From: Microlunatus parietis
GTDB taxonomy: Bacteria > Actinomycetota > Actinomycetes > Propionibacteriales > Propionibacteriaceae
DNA: 64,000 nucleotides
Assembly (NCBI RefSeq): GCF_013407955.1
Contig: NZ_JACCBU010000001.1
Location: 6,572,001-6,636,000, forward strand
Direction: 5' to 3'
Every line of letters starts with the position of its first letter. The first letter of the stretch is position 1. The translations under genes and the position numbers were made by a program. The notes beneath the pieces were generated by a model. The model was not told where the DNA came from. It saw only the letters and a program-made list of their open reading frames with translations, and did not search any database. Shown here piece after piece: positions 18,454-26,378 of the stretch.

Positions 18454-19990
18454 AGGTGACGTCGCGACGCGGCCAGGTGCCGTCGACCAGATATTGCGTG
18501 GCGACGTTCATCGCGCACGGGTCGTCGTCGTAGAGATAGACGCCGTGCCCGACGCCGTCGACGCTGACCAGTCGGGCCCGGTCGCCGAACGCCTGCCGGA
18601 TCTTCAGCCCGCCGAGGTACGGGGTCGCCGGGTCGCGCCGGTTCTGCACGACGAGGACGTTCGCCGGGCCGTTGTCGTTGATCGCGACCGGCGGCTCGCT
18701 CGGCTCGTGGTGCCAGAAGGCGCACGGGTTGATGTTCGAGCCGGCGGCGCCGTACAGCGGGAAGCGCGCGCGGTCCTTCGCCACCTCGCGCTGATAGGTC
18801 GCGACGTCCTCGGGCCAGTCCGAGTCGTTGCAGGTCACGGCCAGGAACGCCGACCAGGTGTTGTCGTACGGTGACAGGGCGTCGGTCTTCTTCTCGGCCG
18901 GTGTGCTGGGCTGGGCCGGGCCGACCGGCGGGCGCTCGGCGAGCCGCCGGCGGACGGCCGCGGCATCGGAGTCGCCCAGCGCTTGCAGGAGTTGGGCGGT
19001 CGGCGCGAAGCCCTTCTCGGAGTAGAGGCCGACGAACACCAGGAACCGGGCCAGCGCGCCGTCGACCCCGTCGACGGGCTCGCGGTCCAGCCGCTCGGCC
19101 AGCTCCAGGTAGTTCCGCCGTACCGCGGCCGGGGTGCGGCCGAGGCCGTACGCGTCGTGCCGGGCCGCCGCGAACTTCGCGAAGGCGGGGAAGGTCTGCT
19201 CCGCGCCGAGCCCGAACTGGCGCATCCCTTCGTACCCGAGATGGGTGTCGCCGACGTTGCTGTCGATGATCAGCCGGTCGGTGGTCTCGGGGAACAGGGA
19301 GGCGTACGCGGCGCCGAGGGCGGAGCCGTACGAGAGCCCGAAGAAGTTGAGCTTCTGCTCGCCGAGCGCGACCCGGATCCGGTCCAGGTCGCGGGCCGTG
19401 TTCGCGGTCGTCAGATGGCGCAGCCGGCCGTCCTGATCATGCTCGGCGCACTGGTCGGCGATCTTCCTGGCGGCCTCGGCCTGTCGCTCGACCGCCGCCG
19501 CGTCGGCTGCGAAGGGCGGGATGTTGCCGCGGTAGTCCTGGTCGGCCGTGAAACCACAGCTGACCGGCGACGAATGGCCGACGCCGCGCGGATCCATGCC
19601 GATCAGGTCGTAGCTGTCCAGGACGCTCGCCGGCGCGCCGAGGTTGACCAGGTCGGCCGGCTGGCTGAGGCCGGCGCCGCCCGGACCGCCCGGGTTGAGC
19701 AGCAGGATGCCGCGCCGCTTCGCCGGGTCCGAGCTGGCCTGCCGGGACACCGTGATCTTGATCGTGGTGCCGTGCGGCTCGTCGTAGTCCAGCGGCACCG
19801 GGATCTCCGCACACTCGAGCTGTGGTGCCTTCTCCGCGACGTCCGCCGGGCAGGCGCCCCAGGTCACGGCGCCGACCGAGCCCGAGCCCGCGCCGTCGTC
19901 GGCGCCGGCCGGCGTGCTCAGCAGTGATCCGGCGAGCCCGGCAGCGACGATCAGTGCCAGCCAACGGCGCGCCCTTCGTCCTCGTTCCAT
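18449..19990 (-). CDS. Secreted alpha/beta hydrolase, TAP-like (peptidase S33 type)
   Basis: A 513-residue exported hydrolase similar to the Streptomyces tripeptidyl aminopeptidase group. After a signal peptide (WLALIVAAGLAGSLLSTPAGA) come the oxyanion region LLLNPGGPGGAG, the DPRGVGHS segment, the nucleophile elbow GLSYGSALG, and a C-terminal TAP-like domain with the catalytic Asp region VLVVQNRRDPATPY and His in VDGVGHGVY. I prefer the ATG at 19990 over upstream starts because AGGAGG lies six bases in front. It would act outside the cell on peptides or esters. It is monocistronic by appearance and converges on the GNAT gene. Confidence 0.93.
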   Translation of the reverse strand: MERGRRARRWLALIVAAGLAGSLLSTPAGADDGAGSGSVGAVTWGACPADVAEKAPQLECAEIPVPLDYDEPHGTTIKITVSRQASSDPAKRRGILLLNPGGPGGAGLSQPADLVNLGAPASVLDSYDLIGMDPRGVGHSSPVSCGFTADQDYRGNIPPFAADAAAVERQAEAARKIADQCAEHDQDGRLRHLTTANTARDLDRIRVALGEQKLNFFGLSYGSALGAAYASLFPETTDRLIIDSNVGDTHLGYEGMRQFGLGAEQTFPAFAKFAAARHDAYGLGRTPAAVRRNYLELAERLDREPVDGVDGALARFLVFVGLYSEKGFAPTAQLLQALGDSDAAAVRRRLAERPPVGPAQPSTPAEKKTDALSPYDNTWSAFLAVTCNDSDWPEDVATYQREVAKDRARFPLYGAAGSNINPCAFWHHEPSEPPVAINDNGPANVLVVQNRRDPATPYLGGLKIRQAFGDRARLVSVDGVGHGVYLYDDDPCAMNVATQYLVDGTWPRRDVTC

Positions 19991-20091
19991 CTCAAGCCTC
20001 CTGTCGTGGGACATGACGGATCCCACTCCAGGCTGTGACCTTGGGGCATGGTCAAGCCCAGGTGACCGAGGTCACGCGACGCCGCTTGCGG

Positions 20092-21057
20092 TCAGGCCAG
20101 CGCCGCGGCGATCCGGTCCAGCTGGTCGGCCGACAGCGGCCCGGCGGCGAGGACGCCGGCGTTGTCCCGGGCCTGCGCGACGGTACGGATGCCGGGGATC
20201 GGGACGAACGCCTCGCTCCGGGCCAGCAGCCAGCCGAGCGCGCCCTGGGCAAGCGTCCGGCCGTCCTCGGTCAGGATCTCGCGCACCTTATCCAGCGCGT
20301 CGAGCCGGCGGCCCGGGTCGCCGGACCAGTCCCAGCCGTGCCGGACGTCGGTCTCGGCGAACGTGGTCTCCCGGGTCATCTTCCCGGTCAGCAGCCCCAT
20401 CGCCAGCGGGCCGCGGACGATGCTGGCCAGGCCGTGCCGCTCGGCGACGGCGAGGGTGTCCTCGTTGCCGTTGACCAGGCTGAACGACTGCTGGACCGCG
20501 GCACAGTGCTCACCCTCGGCGAAGAACGCGGCCCGGTCCGGGTCGTCGGTGCTCCAGCCGTAGAACCTGATCTTGCCGTCGGCGACCAGGCCCTCGAGCG
20601 CGTCCCGGACCTCGCCGGCCCGGTCCAGCGGGTAGTCGCCGATGTGGAACTGGTAGAGGTCGATCACGTCCGTCCGCAGCCTGCTGAGGCTGGCGTCGCA
20701 CTGCTCCCGGATCGACTCCGGCGACGCGTCCCGGCCGATCGCCTCGCGCTTCGCCTCGTCGATCAGGTTGCCGAACTTGGTCGCGATCACCACCTCGTCG
20801 CGGCGGCCCTGGAGCGCCCGCGCGACGACCCGCTCGCTGTGGCCGGCGCCGTACACGTTTGCGGTGTCGATCAACGTGACCCCGGCGTCCAGCGCGGCGT
20901 GCAGGGCGGCGACCGACTCGTCGTCGTCGACCTCGCCCCAGCCGATCGGCCGGCCGTCCCGGCTGGCCGGGCCGCCGATGGCCCAGGCGCCGAACCCGAT
21001 CGCACTGACCTCGGGGCCGTCCGTACCGAGCCTCCGGGTGATCGTCGCTTCCGTCAC
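20092..21057 (-). CDS. Aldo/keto reductase
   Basis: A 321-residue NADPH-dependent oxidoreductase of the AKR superfamily. The N-terminus RRLGTDGPEVSAIGFGAWAIGG, the Asp/Tyr active-site strand LIDTANVYGAGHSERVVARAL, the lysine in VVIATKFGN and the late PIPGIRTVAQARDNAGVLA cofactor-binding motif are all present. Members reduce aldehydes and ketones; no substrate can be assigned. The GTG at 21057 has GGGAG upstream. It diverges from the LLM-class oxidoreductase gene, with direct repeats between the two. Confidence 0.92.
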   Translation of the reverse strand: MTEATITRRLGTDGPEVSAIGFGAWAIGGPASRDGRPIGWGEVDDDESVAALHAALDAGVTLIDTANVYGAGHSERVVARALQGRRDEVVIATKFGNLIDEAKREAIGRDASPESIREQCDASLSRLRTDVIDLYQFHIGDYPLDRAGEVRDALEGLVADGKIRFYGWSTDDPDRAAFFAEGEHCAAVQQSFSLVNGNEDTLAVAERHGLASIVRGPLAMGLLTGKMTRETTFAETDVRHGWDWSGDPGRRLDALDKVREILTEDGRTLAQGALGWLLARSEAFVPIPGIRTVAQARDNAGVLAAGPLSADQLDRIAAALA

Positions 21058-21087
21058 AGTCCGCTCCCTCTCGTCGTGTCTGCCCGG

Positions 21088-21120
21088 GACAGTAGATCCC
21101 GCCGCCGACAGTAGGTCCCG
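21088..21120. repeat. Direct repeat between divergent oxidoreductase genes
   Basis: GACAGTAGATCCCG (21088-21101) and GACAGTAGGTCCCG (21107-21120) differ by one base and are 19 bp apart, nearly two helical turns, as expected for a dimeric regulator binding one face of DNA. It lies between the divergent aldo/keto reductase and LLM oxidoreductase genes, so it could control both. Confidence 0.4.
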
Positions 21121-21164
21121 TCGCGGCCCAGGCGACTGTCTGTGCCGGCTGATAGGACGGTGGG

Positions 21165-21959
21165 ATGGTGATGAGATTCGGGGTGAACCTGCCCAACGGG
21201 CATCCGCCGGCCGAGCTGGTCCGGTTCGCGGTCGAGGTCGAGCAGTCCGGCTGGGACGGCTTCTTCCTCTGGGACCACGTGCAGCTCGATCCGGACCGGC
21301 GGGAGCCGACCTACGACCCGTGGGTGCAACTCGGCGCGATCGGGGCGCACACCGAACGGTTGCGGCTGGGCACCATGGTCACGCCGGTGCCGCGGCGAAG
21401 ACCGTGGAAGCTGGCCAAGGAGATCGTCACGCTGGACCACCTGACCGGCGGTCGCGCGGTGCTGGGTGTCGGGCTCGGGGTGCCACAGGCGACGGAGTAC
21501 GGGGCGTTCGGCGAGCCGGTCGAGCCGAAGGTGCACGCGGCCCGACTGGACGAGGCCCTGCCGGTGCTGGACCGGCTGCTCCGCGGCGAACCGGTCGACC
21601 ACGAGGGCGAGCACTACCGGGTGTCGGCACAGCTGCTGCCGGCCGCCGTGCAACGACCGCGACCGCCGATCTGGGTGGCGGCGACGCTGCCGGCCCGCGC
21701 CGGGGTACGGCGAGCGGCCCGCTGGGACGGGATCGTCCCGCAGTCGCGGGACACCGGGTCGCTGACCCCGGAGGCCCTGGCCGCGCTCGTCGCGGAGCTC
21801 GATCCGGGCCCGGGCTTCGACGTGGTGACGTCGCTCGCGGCCGCCCCGGCCGACGAGCTCGCCGACGCCGGCGCGACCTGGGCGATCGACGGGCCGAGAC
21901 ACCGGGAGGAGACGCTCGCCGAGACGCGGGCCCGGATCCTGGCCGGGCCGCCGCGGTGA
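21165..21959 (+). CDS. LLM-class flavin/F420-dependent oxidoreductase
   Basis: A 264-residue member of the luciferase-like monooxygenase superfamily. The start RFGVNLPNGHPPAELVRFAVEVE, the FFLWDHV strand, RLGTMVTPVPRRRPWKLAKE and TGGRAVLGVGLG are the family landmarks. In actinobacteria many use coenzyme F420 rather than FMN; this cannot be settled here. ATG 21165 (MVMRF) is used, with ATG 21171 as a near alternative. It diverges from the aldo/keto reductase gene. Its stop abuts the stop of the convergent histidine kinase gene. Confidence 0.88.
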   Translation: MVMRFGVNLPNGHPPAELVRFAVEVEQSGWDGFFLWDHVQLDPDRREPTYDPWVQLGAIGAHTERLRLGTMVTPVPRRRPWKLAKEIVTLDHLTGGRAVLGVGLGVPQATEYGAFGEPVEPKVHAARLDEALPVLDRLLRGEPVDHEGEHYRVSAQLLPAAVQRPRPPIWVAATLPARAGVRRAARWDGIVPQSRDTGSLTPEALAALVAELDPGPGFDVVTSLAAAPADELADAGATWAIDGPRHREETLAETRARILAGPPR

Positions 21960-23222
21960 TCAGCCGGCCCGTTCCAGGGCCGGCGGGGAGGCGGGCAGGC
22001 TGATGGTGATGTCCAGGCCGCCACCCGGTGCCGGCTCGGCGTCCAGTCGGCCGCGATGGGCCGTGACGACGGAGCGGACGATGGACAGGCCGAGCCCGGA
22101 GCCGTTGCGCCCGGCCAGCCGGTCGGCGTCGAGCCGGCGGAACGGTTCGAACAGGTGCGGCACCTGGTGCGCGCCGATCACCGGTCCGGAGTTGATCACC
22201 CGCAGGGTCGCCTGGCCGTCCGCGGCCCCGGTCTCGACGTCGACCCAGCCCTGCTCCGCGACGTTGTGCCGGATCGCGTTCTGCACGAGGTTGTGCGCCA
22301 GCCGCTGGAGCAGCAGAGCGTCGCCGACGGTCGGGGCCGGGCCGGTCGTCGCCCGTACGGTCACGCCGGCCGCGGCCGCCTCCGCCGCGGTGTCGCCGAC
22401 CGCGTGGTCGACGATCTCGGCGAGGTCGACCGGGCGCGCCTCGAGCGGCTCGTTGTCGATGCCGGCCAGCACCAGCAGCCCGTTGATCAACGTCTCGTGC
22501 CGGGCGTTGACCTGGAGCAGGTCCTCGCCGAGCCGGCGCAGGTCGGGTGACGTCTGCTTGCGGTGCAGGGCGAGTTCGATCATGGCCCGACTGAGGGCGA
22601 GCGGGGTGCGCAGTTCGTGCGACGCGTTGGCCACGAAGCGTTGCTGGCCGGCGAACGAGGCGTCCAGTCGTTCCACCATGGTGTCGAACGCGTCGGCGAG
22701 GTCCTTCACTTCGTCGTCCGGCCCGGACAGCGCGATCCGTTCCCGCAGGCCGTGGTTCGCGGTCGGCGCGGCGGCGATCCGTTCGGCGGCGCCGCGGACC
22801 CGGTGCAGCGGCGCCAGCACCCTGCCGGCCACCAGCCAACCGAGCCCGACGGCCATGCCGCCGACGATCAGCAGCGCGATGCCGCCGAGCAGCAGCAGCG
22901 ACTGCGACGCCGCGTCCTGCAGCCGGGCCGCCTGCTCGGCCATGAAGGTCCGGGCGTCCGCGCCGGACAGAATTCTGCCGTCCGGCGTGTAGACGTACAC
23001 CTGGCTCTTGGTCGGCAGCCCCGCCTTGTCGGGCAGCGGTTCGGCGCCGGGCCCACCGATCCAGGCGACCTTCTGCCGCAGCAGCTGGCCGGTCAACTGC
23101 TGCTGGAAGAGCAGGTAGGTGGTGATCAACAACGTCACCCCGGCGGCCAGGAACAACCCGCCGTAGATCAGGGTCAGCCGGCCCCGCAGGCCGATCGAGC
23201 GGCGCAGTCTCCGGATTCTCAT
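21960..23222 (-). CDS. Sensor histidine kinase
   Basis: A 420-residue membrane kinase. Two transmembrane helices (about residues 18-40 and 108-132) enclose a ~65-residue extracytoplasmic sensor, followed by a HAMP domain, the H-box ASHELRTPLALSR with phospho-accepting H202, an N-box (HNLVQNAIRHN, N315) and the G-box GSGLGLSIVRS. It is the partner of the OmpR-type regulator directly upstream, to which it is coupled by an ATGA overlap. The pair is divergent from a lipoprotein/adaptor/ABC operon, which it probably controls, by analogy with antimicrobial-peptide or cell-envelope stress systems. Confidence 0.93.
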   Translation of the reverse strand: MRIRRLRRSIGLRGRLTLIYGGLFLAAGVTLLITTYLLFQQQLTGQLLRQKVAWIGGPGAEPLPDKAGLPTKSQVYVYTPDGRILSGADARTFMAEQAARLQDAASQSLLLLGGIALLIVGGMAVGLGWLVAGRVLAPLHRVRGAAERIAAAPTANHGLRERIALSGPDDEVKDLADAFDTMVERLDASFAGQQRFVANASHELRTPLALSRAMIELALHRKQTSPDLRRLGEDLLQVNARHETLINGLLVLAGIDNEPLEARPVDLAEIVDHAVGDTAAEAAAAGVTVRATTGPAPTVGDALLLQRLAHNLVQNAIRHNVAEQGWVDVETGAADGQATLRVINSGPVIGAHQVPHLFEPFRRLDADRLAGRNGSGLGLSIVRSVVTAHRGRLDAEPAPGGGLDITISLPASPPALERAG

Positions 23223-23875
23223 CGCAGGCGGTACCCGACGCCGGTGATCGTGTCGATCAAGGTCGGCTCGCCGAGCTTGCGGCGCAGCTTGTGCACGGTC
23301 AGCCGGACCGAGCCGGTGAACGGGTCGGCGAACTCGTCCCACACCTTCTCCAGCAGCTGCTCGGCCGAGACCGTCGCGCCGTCGGCCCGGAGCAGCTCGG
23401 CCAGTACGCCGAACTCCTTTCTGGCCAAGGGAATCTGGACGCCGTCGCGGAACACCTCGCGCCGGGACGGGTCGAGCTCGAGCTCGCCGCGGCGGAGCAC
23501 CGGCGGCGCGGCCGGTCGGGACCGGCGGCCCAGCGCCTGCACCCGGGCAGCCAGCTCGGCCAGCGCGAACGGCTTGGTCAGGTAGTCGTCGGCGCCGAGG
23601 CTCAGCCCGCCGACCCGGTCCGCCACCGCGGCCGACGCGGTCAGCATCAGCACCCGGGCCGTCGACGGCGACTCGATCAGCAGCCGGCAGACCTCGTCGC
23701 CGTGCAGCACCGGAAGATCGCGATCCAGCACGACGACGTCGTAGTCGTAGGTGTGGATCCGTTCCACGGCCGAGCCGCCGTCACCGACCACGTCCACCGC
23801 ATGCGGCTCGTCCCGCAGCCATTCGGCGATCGCGTCGGCGAGGATCGGCTCGTCCTCGACCACCAGCACGCGCAT
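23219..23875 (-). CDS. OmpR-family response regulator
   Basis: A 218-residue DNA-binding regulator. The receiver domain has the acidic pocket VVEDE, phospho-acceptor D51 (VVVLDRDLP), the conserved Thr79 switch (LMLTA) and K101 (YLTKPF). The C-terminal winged helix shows the expected FTGSVRLTVHKLRRKLGEP recognition region and ends ITGVGYRLR. The ATG at 23875 is preceded by GGGAGAG. It is transcribed first, with the kinase translationally coupled behind. Its target is probably the divergent export operon starting 147 bp away. Confidence 0.95.
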   Translation of the reverse strand: MRVLVVEDEPILADAIAEWLRDEPHAVDVVGDGGSAVERIHTYDYDVVVLDRDLPVLHGDEVCRLLIESPSTARVLMLTASAAVADRVGGLSLGADDYLTKPFALAELAARVQALGRRSRPAAPPVLRRGELELDPSRREVFRDGVQIPLARKEFGVLAELLRADGATVSAEQLLEKVWDEFADPFTGSVRLTVHKLRRKLGEPTLIDTITGVGYRLR

Positions 23876-24022
23876 GATCACTCTCCCTTTCCCTGGAGCA
23901 CCCCCGCGATCCTCCGTGAACCTATGTTTCCTTCCTGTTAGCCGGCCATGAATCGGGTAACGGCCGGGAAACGTGGGCAGGGCTTCACTGGGGGGAATCC
24001 GTTCGAGTGAAGGAGAAAGACG

Positions 24023-24535
24023 ATGCTGAAGCGCGGAGCCGGCCCGTTCGCCGGCCTGCTGTTGATCTTGGTGGTGCTGACCGGTTGTGCCGGTACGGAC
24101 GGCGGGGGCGTGGCCAGTGCCGGCGGCGGGGAGGCCGGGCCGTCGGCGTCCGGCGGCCCGAGCCAGGACCCGAAGCAGGCGACGATGGCGTACGTCGAGT
24201 GCCTGCGCGAGCACGGCATGGAGGTCGACGACCCCGGCCCCGACGGCCGGCTCAAGCTGAGGGTGCAGGGCGACCAGGCCAAGTCGAGGGAGGCGATGGA
24301 GGCCTGCCGCGACCTGGCGCCGCAGATGGACAAGAACGACCCGAAGTACCAGCAGCGGATGGGCGCCGCGCAGGAGCACGCCACGTGCATGCGGGAGAAC
24401 GGCGTGGAGAAGTTCCCGGATCCCGACCCGAACCAGCCCGGCATCCAGATCAACAAGGAGCTCGCCGGCGATCCCGACTTCGAGGCCGCGCAGGAGGCCT
24501 GCAAGGACCTGCTCGGCGGGGCGGTGGGCAAGTGA
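24023..24535 (+). CDS. Small cysteine-containing lipoprotein of an ABC export operon
   Basis: A 170-residue exported lipoprotein with signal peptide and lipobox LTGC (Cys22). After a Gly/Ser linker the mature domain holds four further cysteines in two matching halves: YVECLREHGMEVDDPGPDG with EACRDL, then ATCMRENGVEKFPDPDPNQ with EACKDLL. This internal duplication suggests two disulphides. Proteins with this repeat are often encoded next to MacA/MacB-like export genes in actinobacteria. Its role is not established; it may be an external partner or sensor. The ATG at 24023 has GAAGGAG upstream, and the stop overlaps the adaptor start (GTGA). Confidence 0.8.
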   Translation: MLKRGAGPFAGLLLILVVLTGCAGTDGGGVASAGGGEAGPSASGGPSQDPKQATMAYVECLREHGMEVDDPGPDGRLKLRVQGDQAKSREAMEACRDLAPQMDKNDPKYQQRMGAAQEHATCMRENGVEKFPDPDPNQPGIQINKELAGDPDFEAAQEACKDLLGGAVGK

Positions 24536-25614
24536 CGCGGCGCCGGCGAGGCGGCCGGGTGGCCGCCGTGATCTTCCTCGTCGCGGCCGCTGCCGGCGGC
24601 GGATCGGCGGTCTGGTTCGGCGCGCAGGGATGGGGCAAGGCGGCGAACCAGAGCCCGCCCGTCCTGCCGCCCGCGACCGCCGAGGTGACCCGGCAGACGC
24701 TGACCGCCACCTCGGAGTACGACGGCGAACTCGGCTACGGCGTCGCCACCACCACCACGAACCGGCTGACCGGAACGATCACCGGCCTGCCCGACGTCGG
24801 CGACGTGATCAAGCGGGGTCAGTCGCTGTACTCCGTCGACGGCGACCCGGTGATCTTGCTGTACGGGGAGCTGCCGGCCTACCGCACGCTCAAGGAGGGC
24901 GACGAGGGCCCCGACGTCGAGCAGTTGGAGCGCAACCTGGAGGAACTCGGCTACGACGGCTTCACCGTCGACGACGAGTTCACCTGGCGCACCGCGGCGG
25001 CGGTCGAGGAGTGGCAGGACGACCTCGGGCTGGCGGAGACCGGGACGGTCGAGCTGGGTCGGGTGGCCTTCCTGCCCGAGTCGCGGCGGATCGACGGGCT
25101 GGAGGTCGAGCTCGGTGCCGCCGCGACGCCGGGGCAGCCGGTGCTCAGCCATACCTCGACCGCGAAGGCGGTCACCGTCCAACTCGAGCCGTCCGACCTG
25201 GCCGACGTGAAGACCGGGGCGGAGGTCGAGGTGGAACTGCCGGACGGGAAACGAGTGCCGGCCAAGATCACCGAGCTGTCCACCGAGGTGCAGGCCGGGT
25301 CCGGCCAGCAGGAGGAGGCGTCGACCGTGGTGATCGCGGTCGCCGAACTCAGCGGCGACAAGGCGATCGAGGCCGCGGCCGGCTACGACCAGGCGGCGGT
25401 CGACCTGATCGTCACCACCGGCGAACGCAAGGACGTGCTGACCGTCCCGGTGACCGCACTGCTCGCGCTGGCCGAGGGCGGGTACGGGCTCGAGGTCGTC
25501 GCCGGCGGCACCACCTCCTACGTCAAGGTCGACACCGGCCTGTTCGCCGACGGCCGGGTCGAGGTGTCCGGCGCGGGCATCGACGAAGGCACCGTCGTCG
25601 GGATACCCGAATGA
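24532..25614 (+). CDS. MacA-like adaptor with peptidoglycan-binding domain
   Basis: A 360-residue membrane-anchored protein: a single N-terminal helix (VAAVIFLVAAAAGGGSAVWF), then an extracytoplasmic barrel-sandwich/lipoyl-like part (SYDGELGYG-like segment ATSEYDGELGYG, VKRG-type hairpin VIKRGQSLYSVDGD), a PG_binding_1 domain at about residues 95-170 (VEQLERNLEELGYDGFTVDD, then TAAAVEEWQDDLGL), and a beta-barrel C-terminus. It would link the ABC permease MacB-like component to the cell wall. The GTG start overlaps the lipoprotein stop, and its own stop overlaps the ATPase start. Substrate unknown. Confidence 0.85.
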   Translation: MTRRRRGGRVAAVIFLVAAAAGGGSAVWFGAQGWGKAANQSPPVLPPATAEVTRQTLTATSEYDGELGYGVATTTTNRLTGTITGLPDVGDVIKRGQSLYSVDGDPVILLYGELPAYRTLKEGDEGPDVEQLERNLEELGYDGFTVDDEFTWRTAAAVEEWQDDLGLAETGTVELGRVAFLPESRRIDGLEVELGAAATPGQPVLSHTSTAKAVTVQLEPSDLADVKTGAEVEVELPDGKRVPAKITELSTEVQAGSGQQEEASTVVIAVAELSGDKAIEAAAGYDQAAVDLIVTTGERKDVLTVPVTALLALAEGGYGLEVVAGGTTSYVKVDTGLFADGRVEVSGAGIDEGTVVGIPE

Positions 25615-26378
25615 TCGCCCCGGCCGGGCCCGGGCCCGGCATGATCACCGTGGACCGGGCCAGCAAGAGCTACCCGGACGGAGTCGTCGCCCTGGACAGC
25701 GCCTCGCTGCGGGTCGAGCCCGGCGAACTCGTCGCGGTCGTCGGCCCGTCGGGGTCCGGCAAGTCGACGCTGCTGCACCTGATCGGCACCCTGGACCGGC
25801 CGTCCTCCGGCGCGGTGATCATCGACGGGCACCAGGTCGCCGACCTGTCCGACCGTCAGCTGTCGGCCCTGCGGGCGTACCGGATCGGGTTCGTGTTCCA
25901 GCAGTTCCACCTGGCGGCCGGCGTACCGGCGCTGGACAACGTCGCCGACGGGCTGCTCTACACCAGCACCTCCCGCCGGCAGCGGCGGCGCCGGGCCGCC
26001 GCGGCCCTGGACCGAGTCGGCCTGTCCGCCCGGATCGATCACCGGCCGCACGAGCTGTCCGGCGGCGAACGGCAACGGGTCGCGATCGCCCGCGCCGTGG
26101 TGGGGGAGCCGGCCCTGCTGCTGGCCGACGAACCGACCGGTGCGCTGGACTCGGTGTCGTCGGCGACCGTGCTGCGGCTGCTGCGCGACCTGAACGACGA
26201 CGGCACCACGGTCGTGATCATCACCCATGATCGAGAACTCGCCGACTCGCTGCCGCGCCAGATCCGGATGTTCGACGGCCGGGTAGTCGAAGATCGCCGC
26301 GCCGCCGTCGATGATCATGATCACGGTGCTGATGATCATGGGCGCGGAGTTGATGATCTTGGTGAGGTGGCATCGTGA
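25611..26378 (+). CDS. ABC transporter ATP-binding protein, MacB/LolD type
   Basis: A 255-residue ATPase with Walker A GPSGSGKST, Q-loop FVFQQFHLA, signature LSGGERQRVAIARA, Walker B LLLADEPTGALD and H-loop VIITHDREL. It energises the MacB-like permease encoded next. Unusually it has an Asp/His-rich tail (VDDHDHGADDHGRGVDDLGE, last ~25 residues) encoded by a dense run of GATGATCATGATC-type sequence, possibly metal-binding or simply a by-product of local repeat growth. ATG 25611 overlaps the adaptor stop (ATGA), and the stop overlaps the permease GTG. Confidence 0.93.
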   Translation: MIAPAGPGPGMITVDRASKSYPDGVVALDSASLRVEPGELVAVVGPSGSGKSTLLHLIGTLDRPSSGAVIIDGHQVADLSDRQLSALRAYRIGFVFQQFHLAAGVPALDNVADGLLYTSTSRRQRRRRAAAALDRVGLSARIDHRPHELSGGERQRVAIARAVVGEPALLLADEPTGALDSVSSATVLRLLRDLNDDGTTVVIITHDRELADSLPRQIRMFDGRVVEDRRAAVDDHDHGADDHGRGVDDLGEVAS

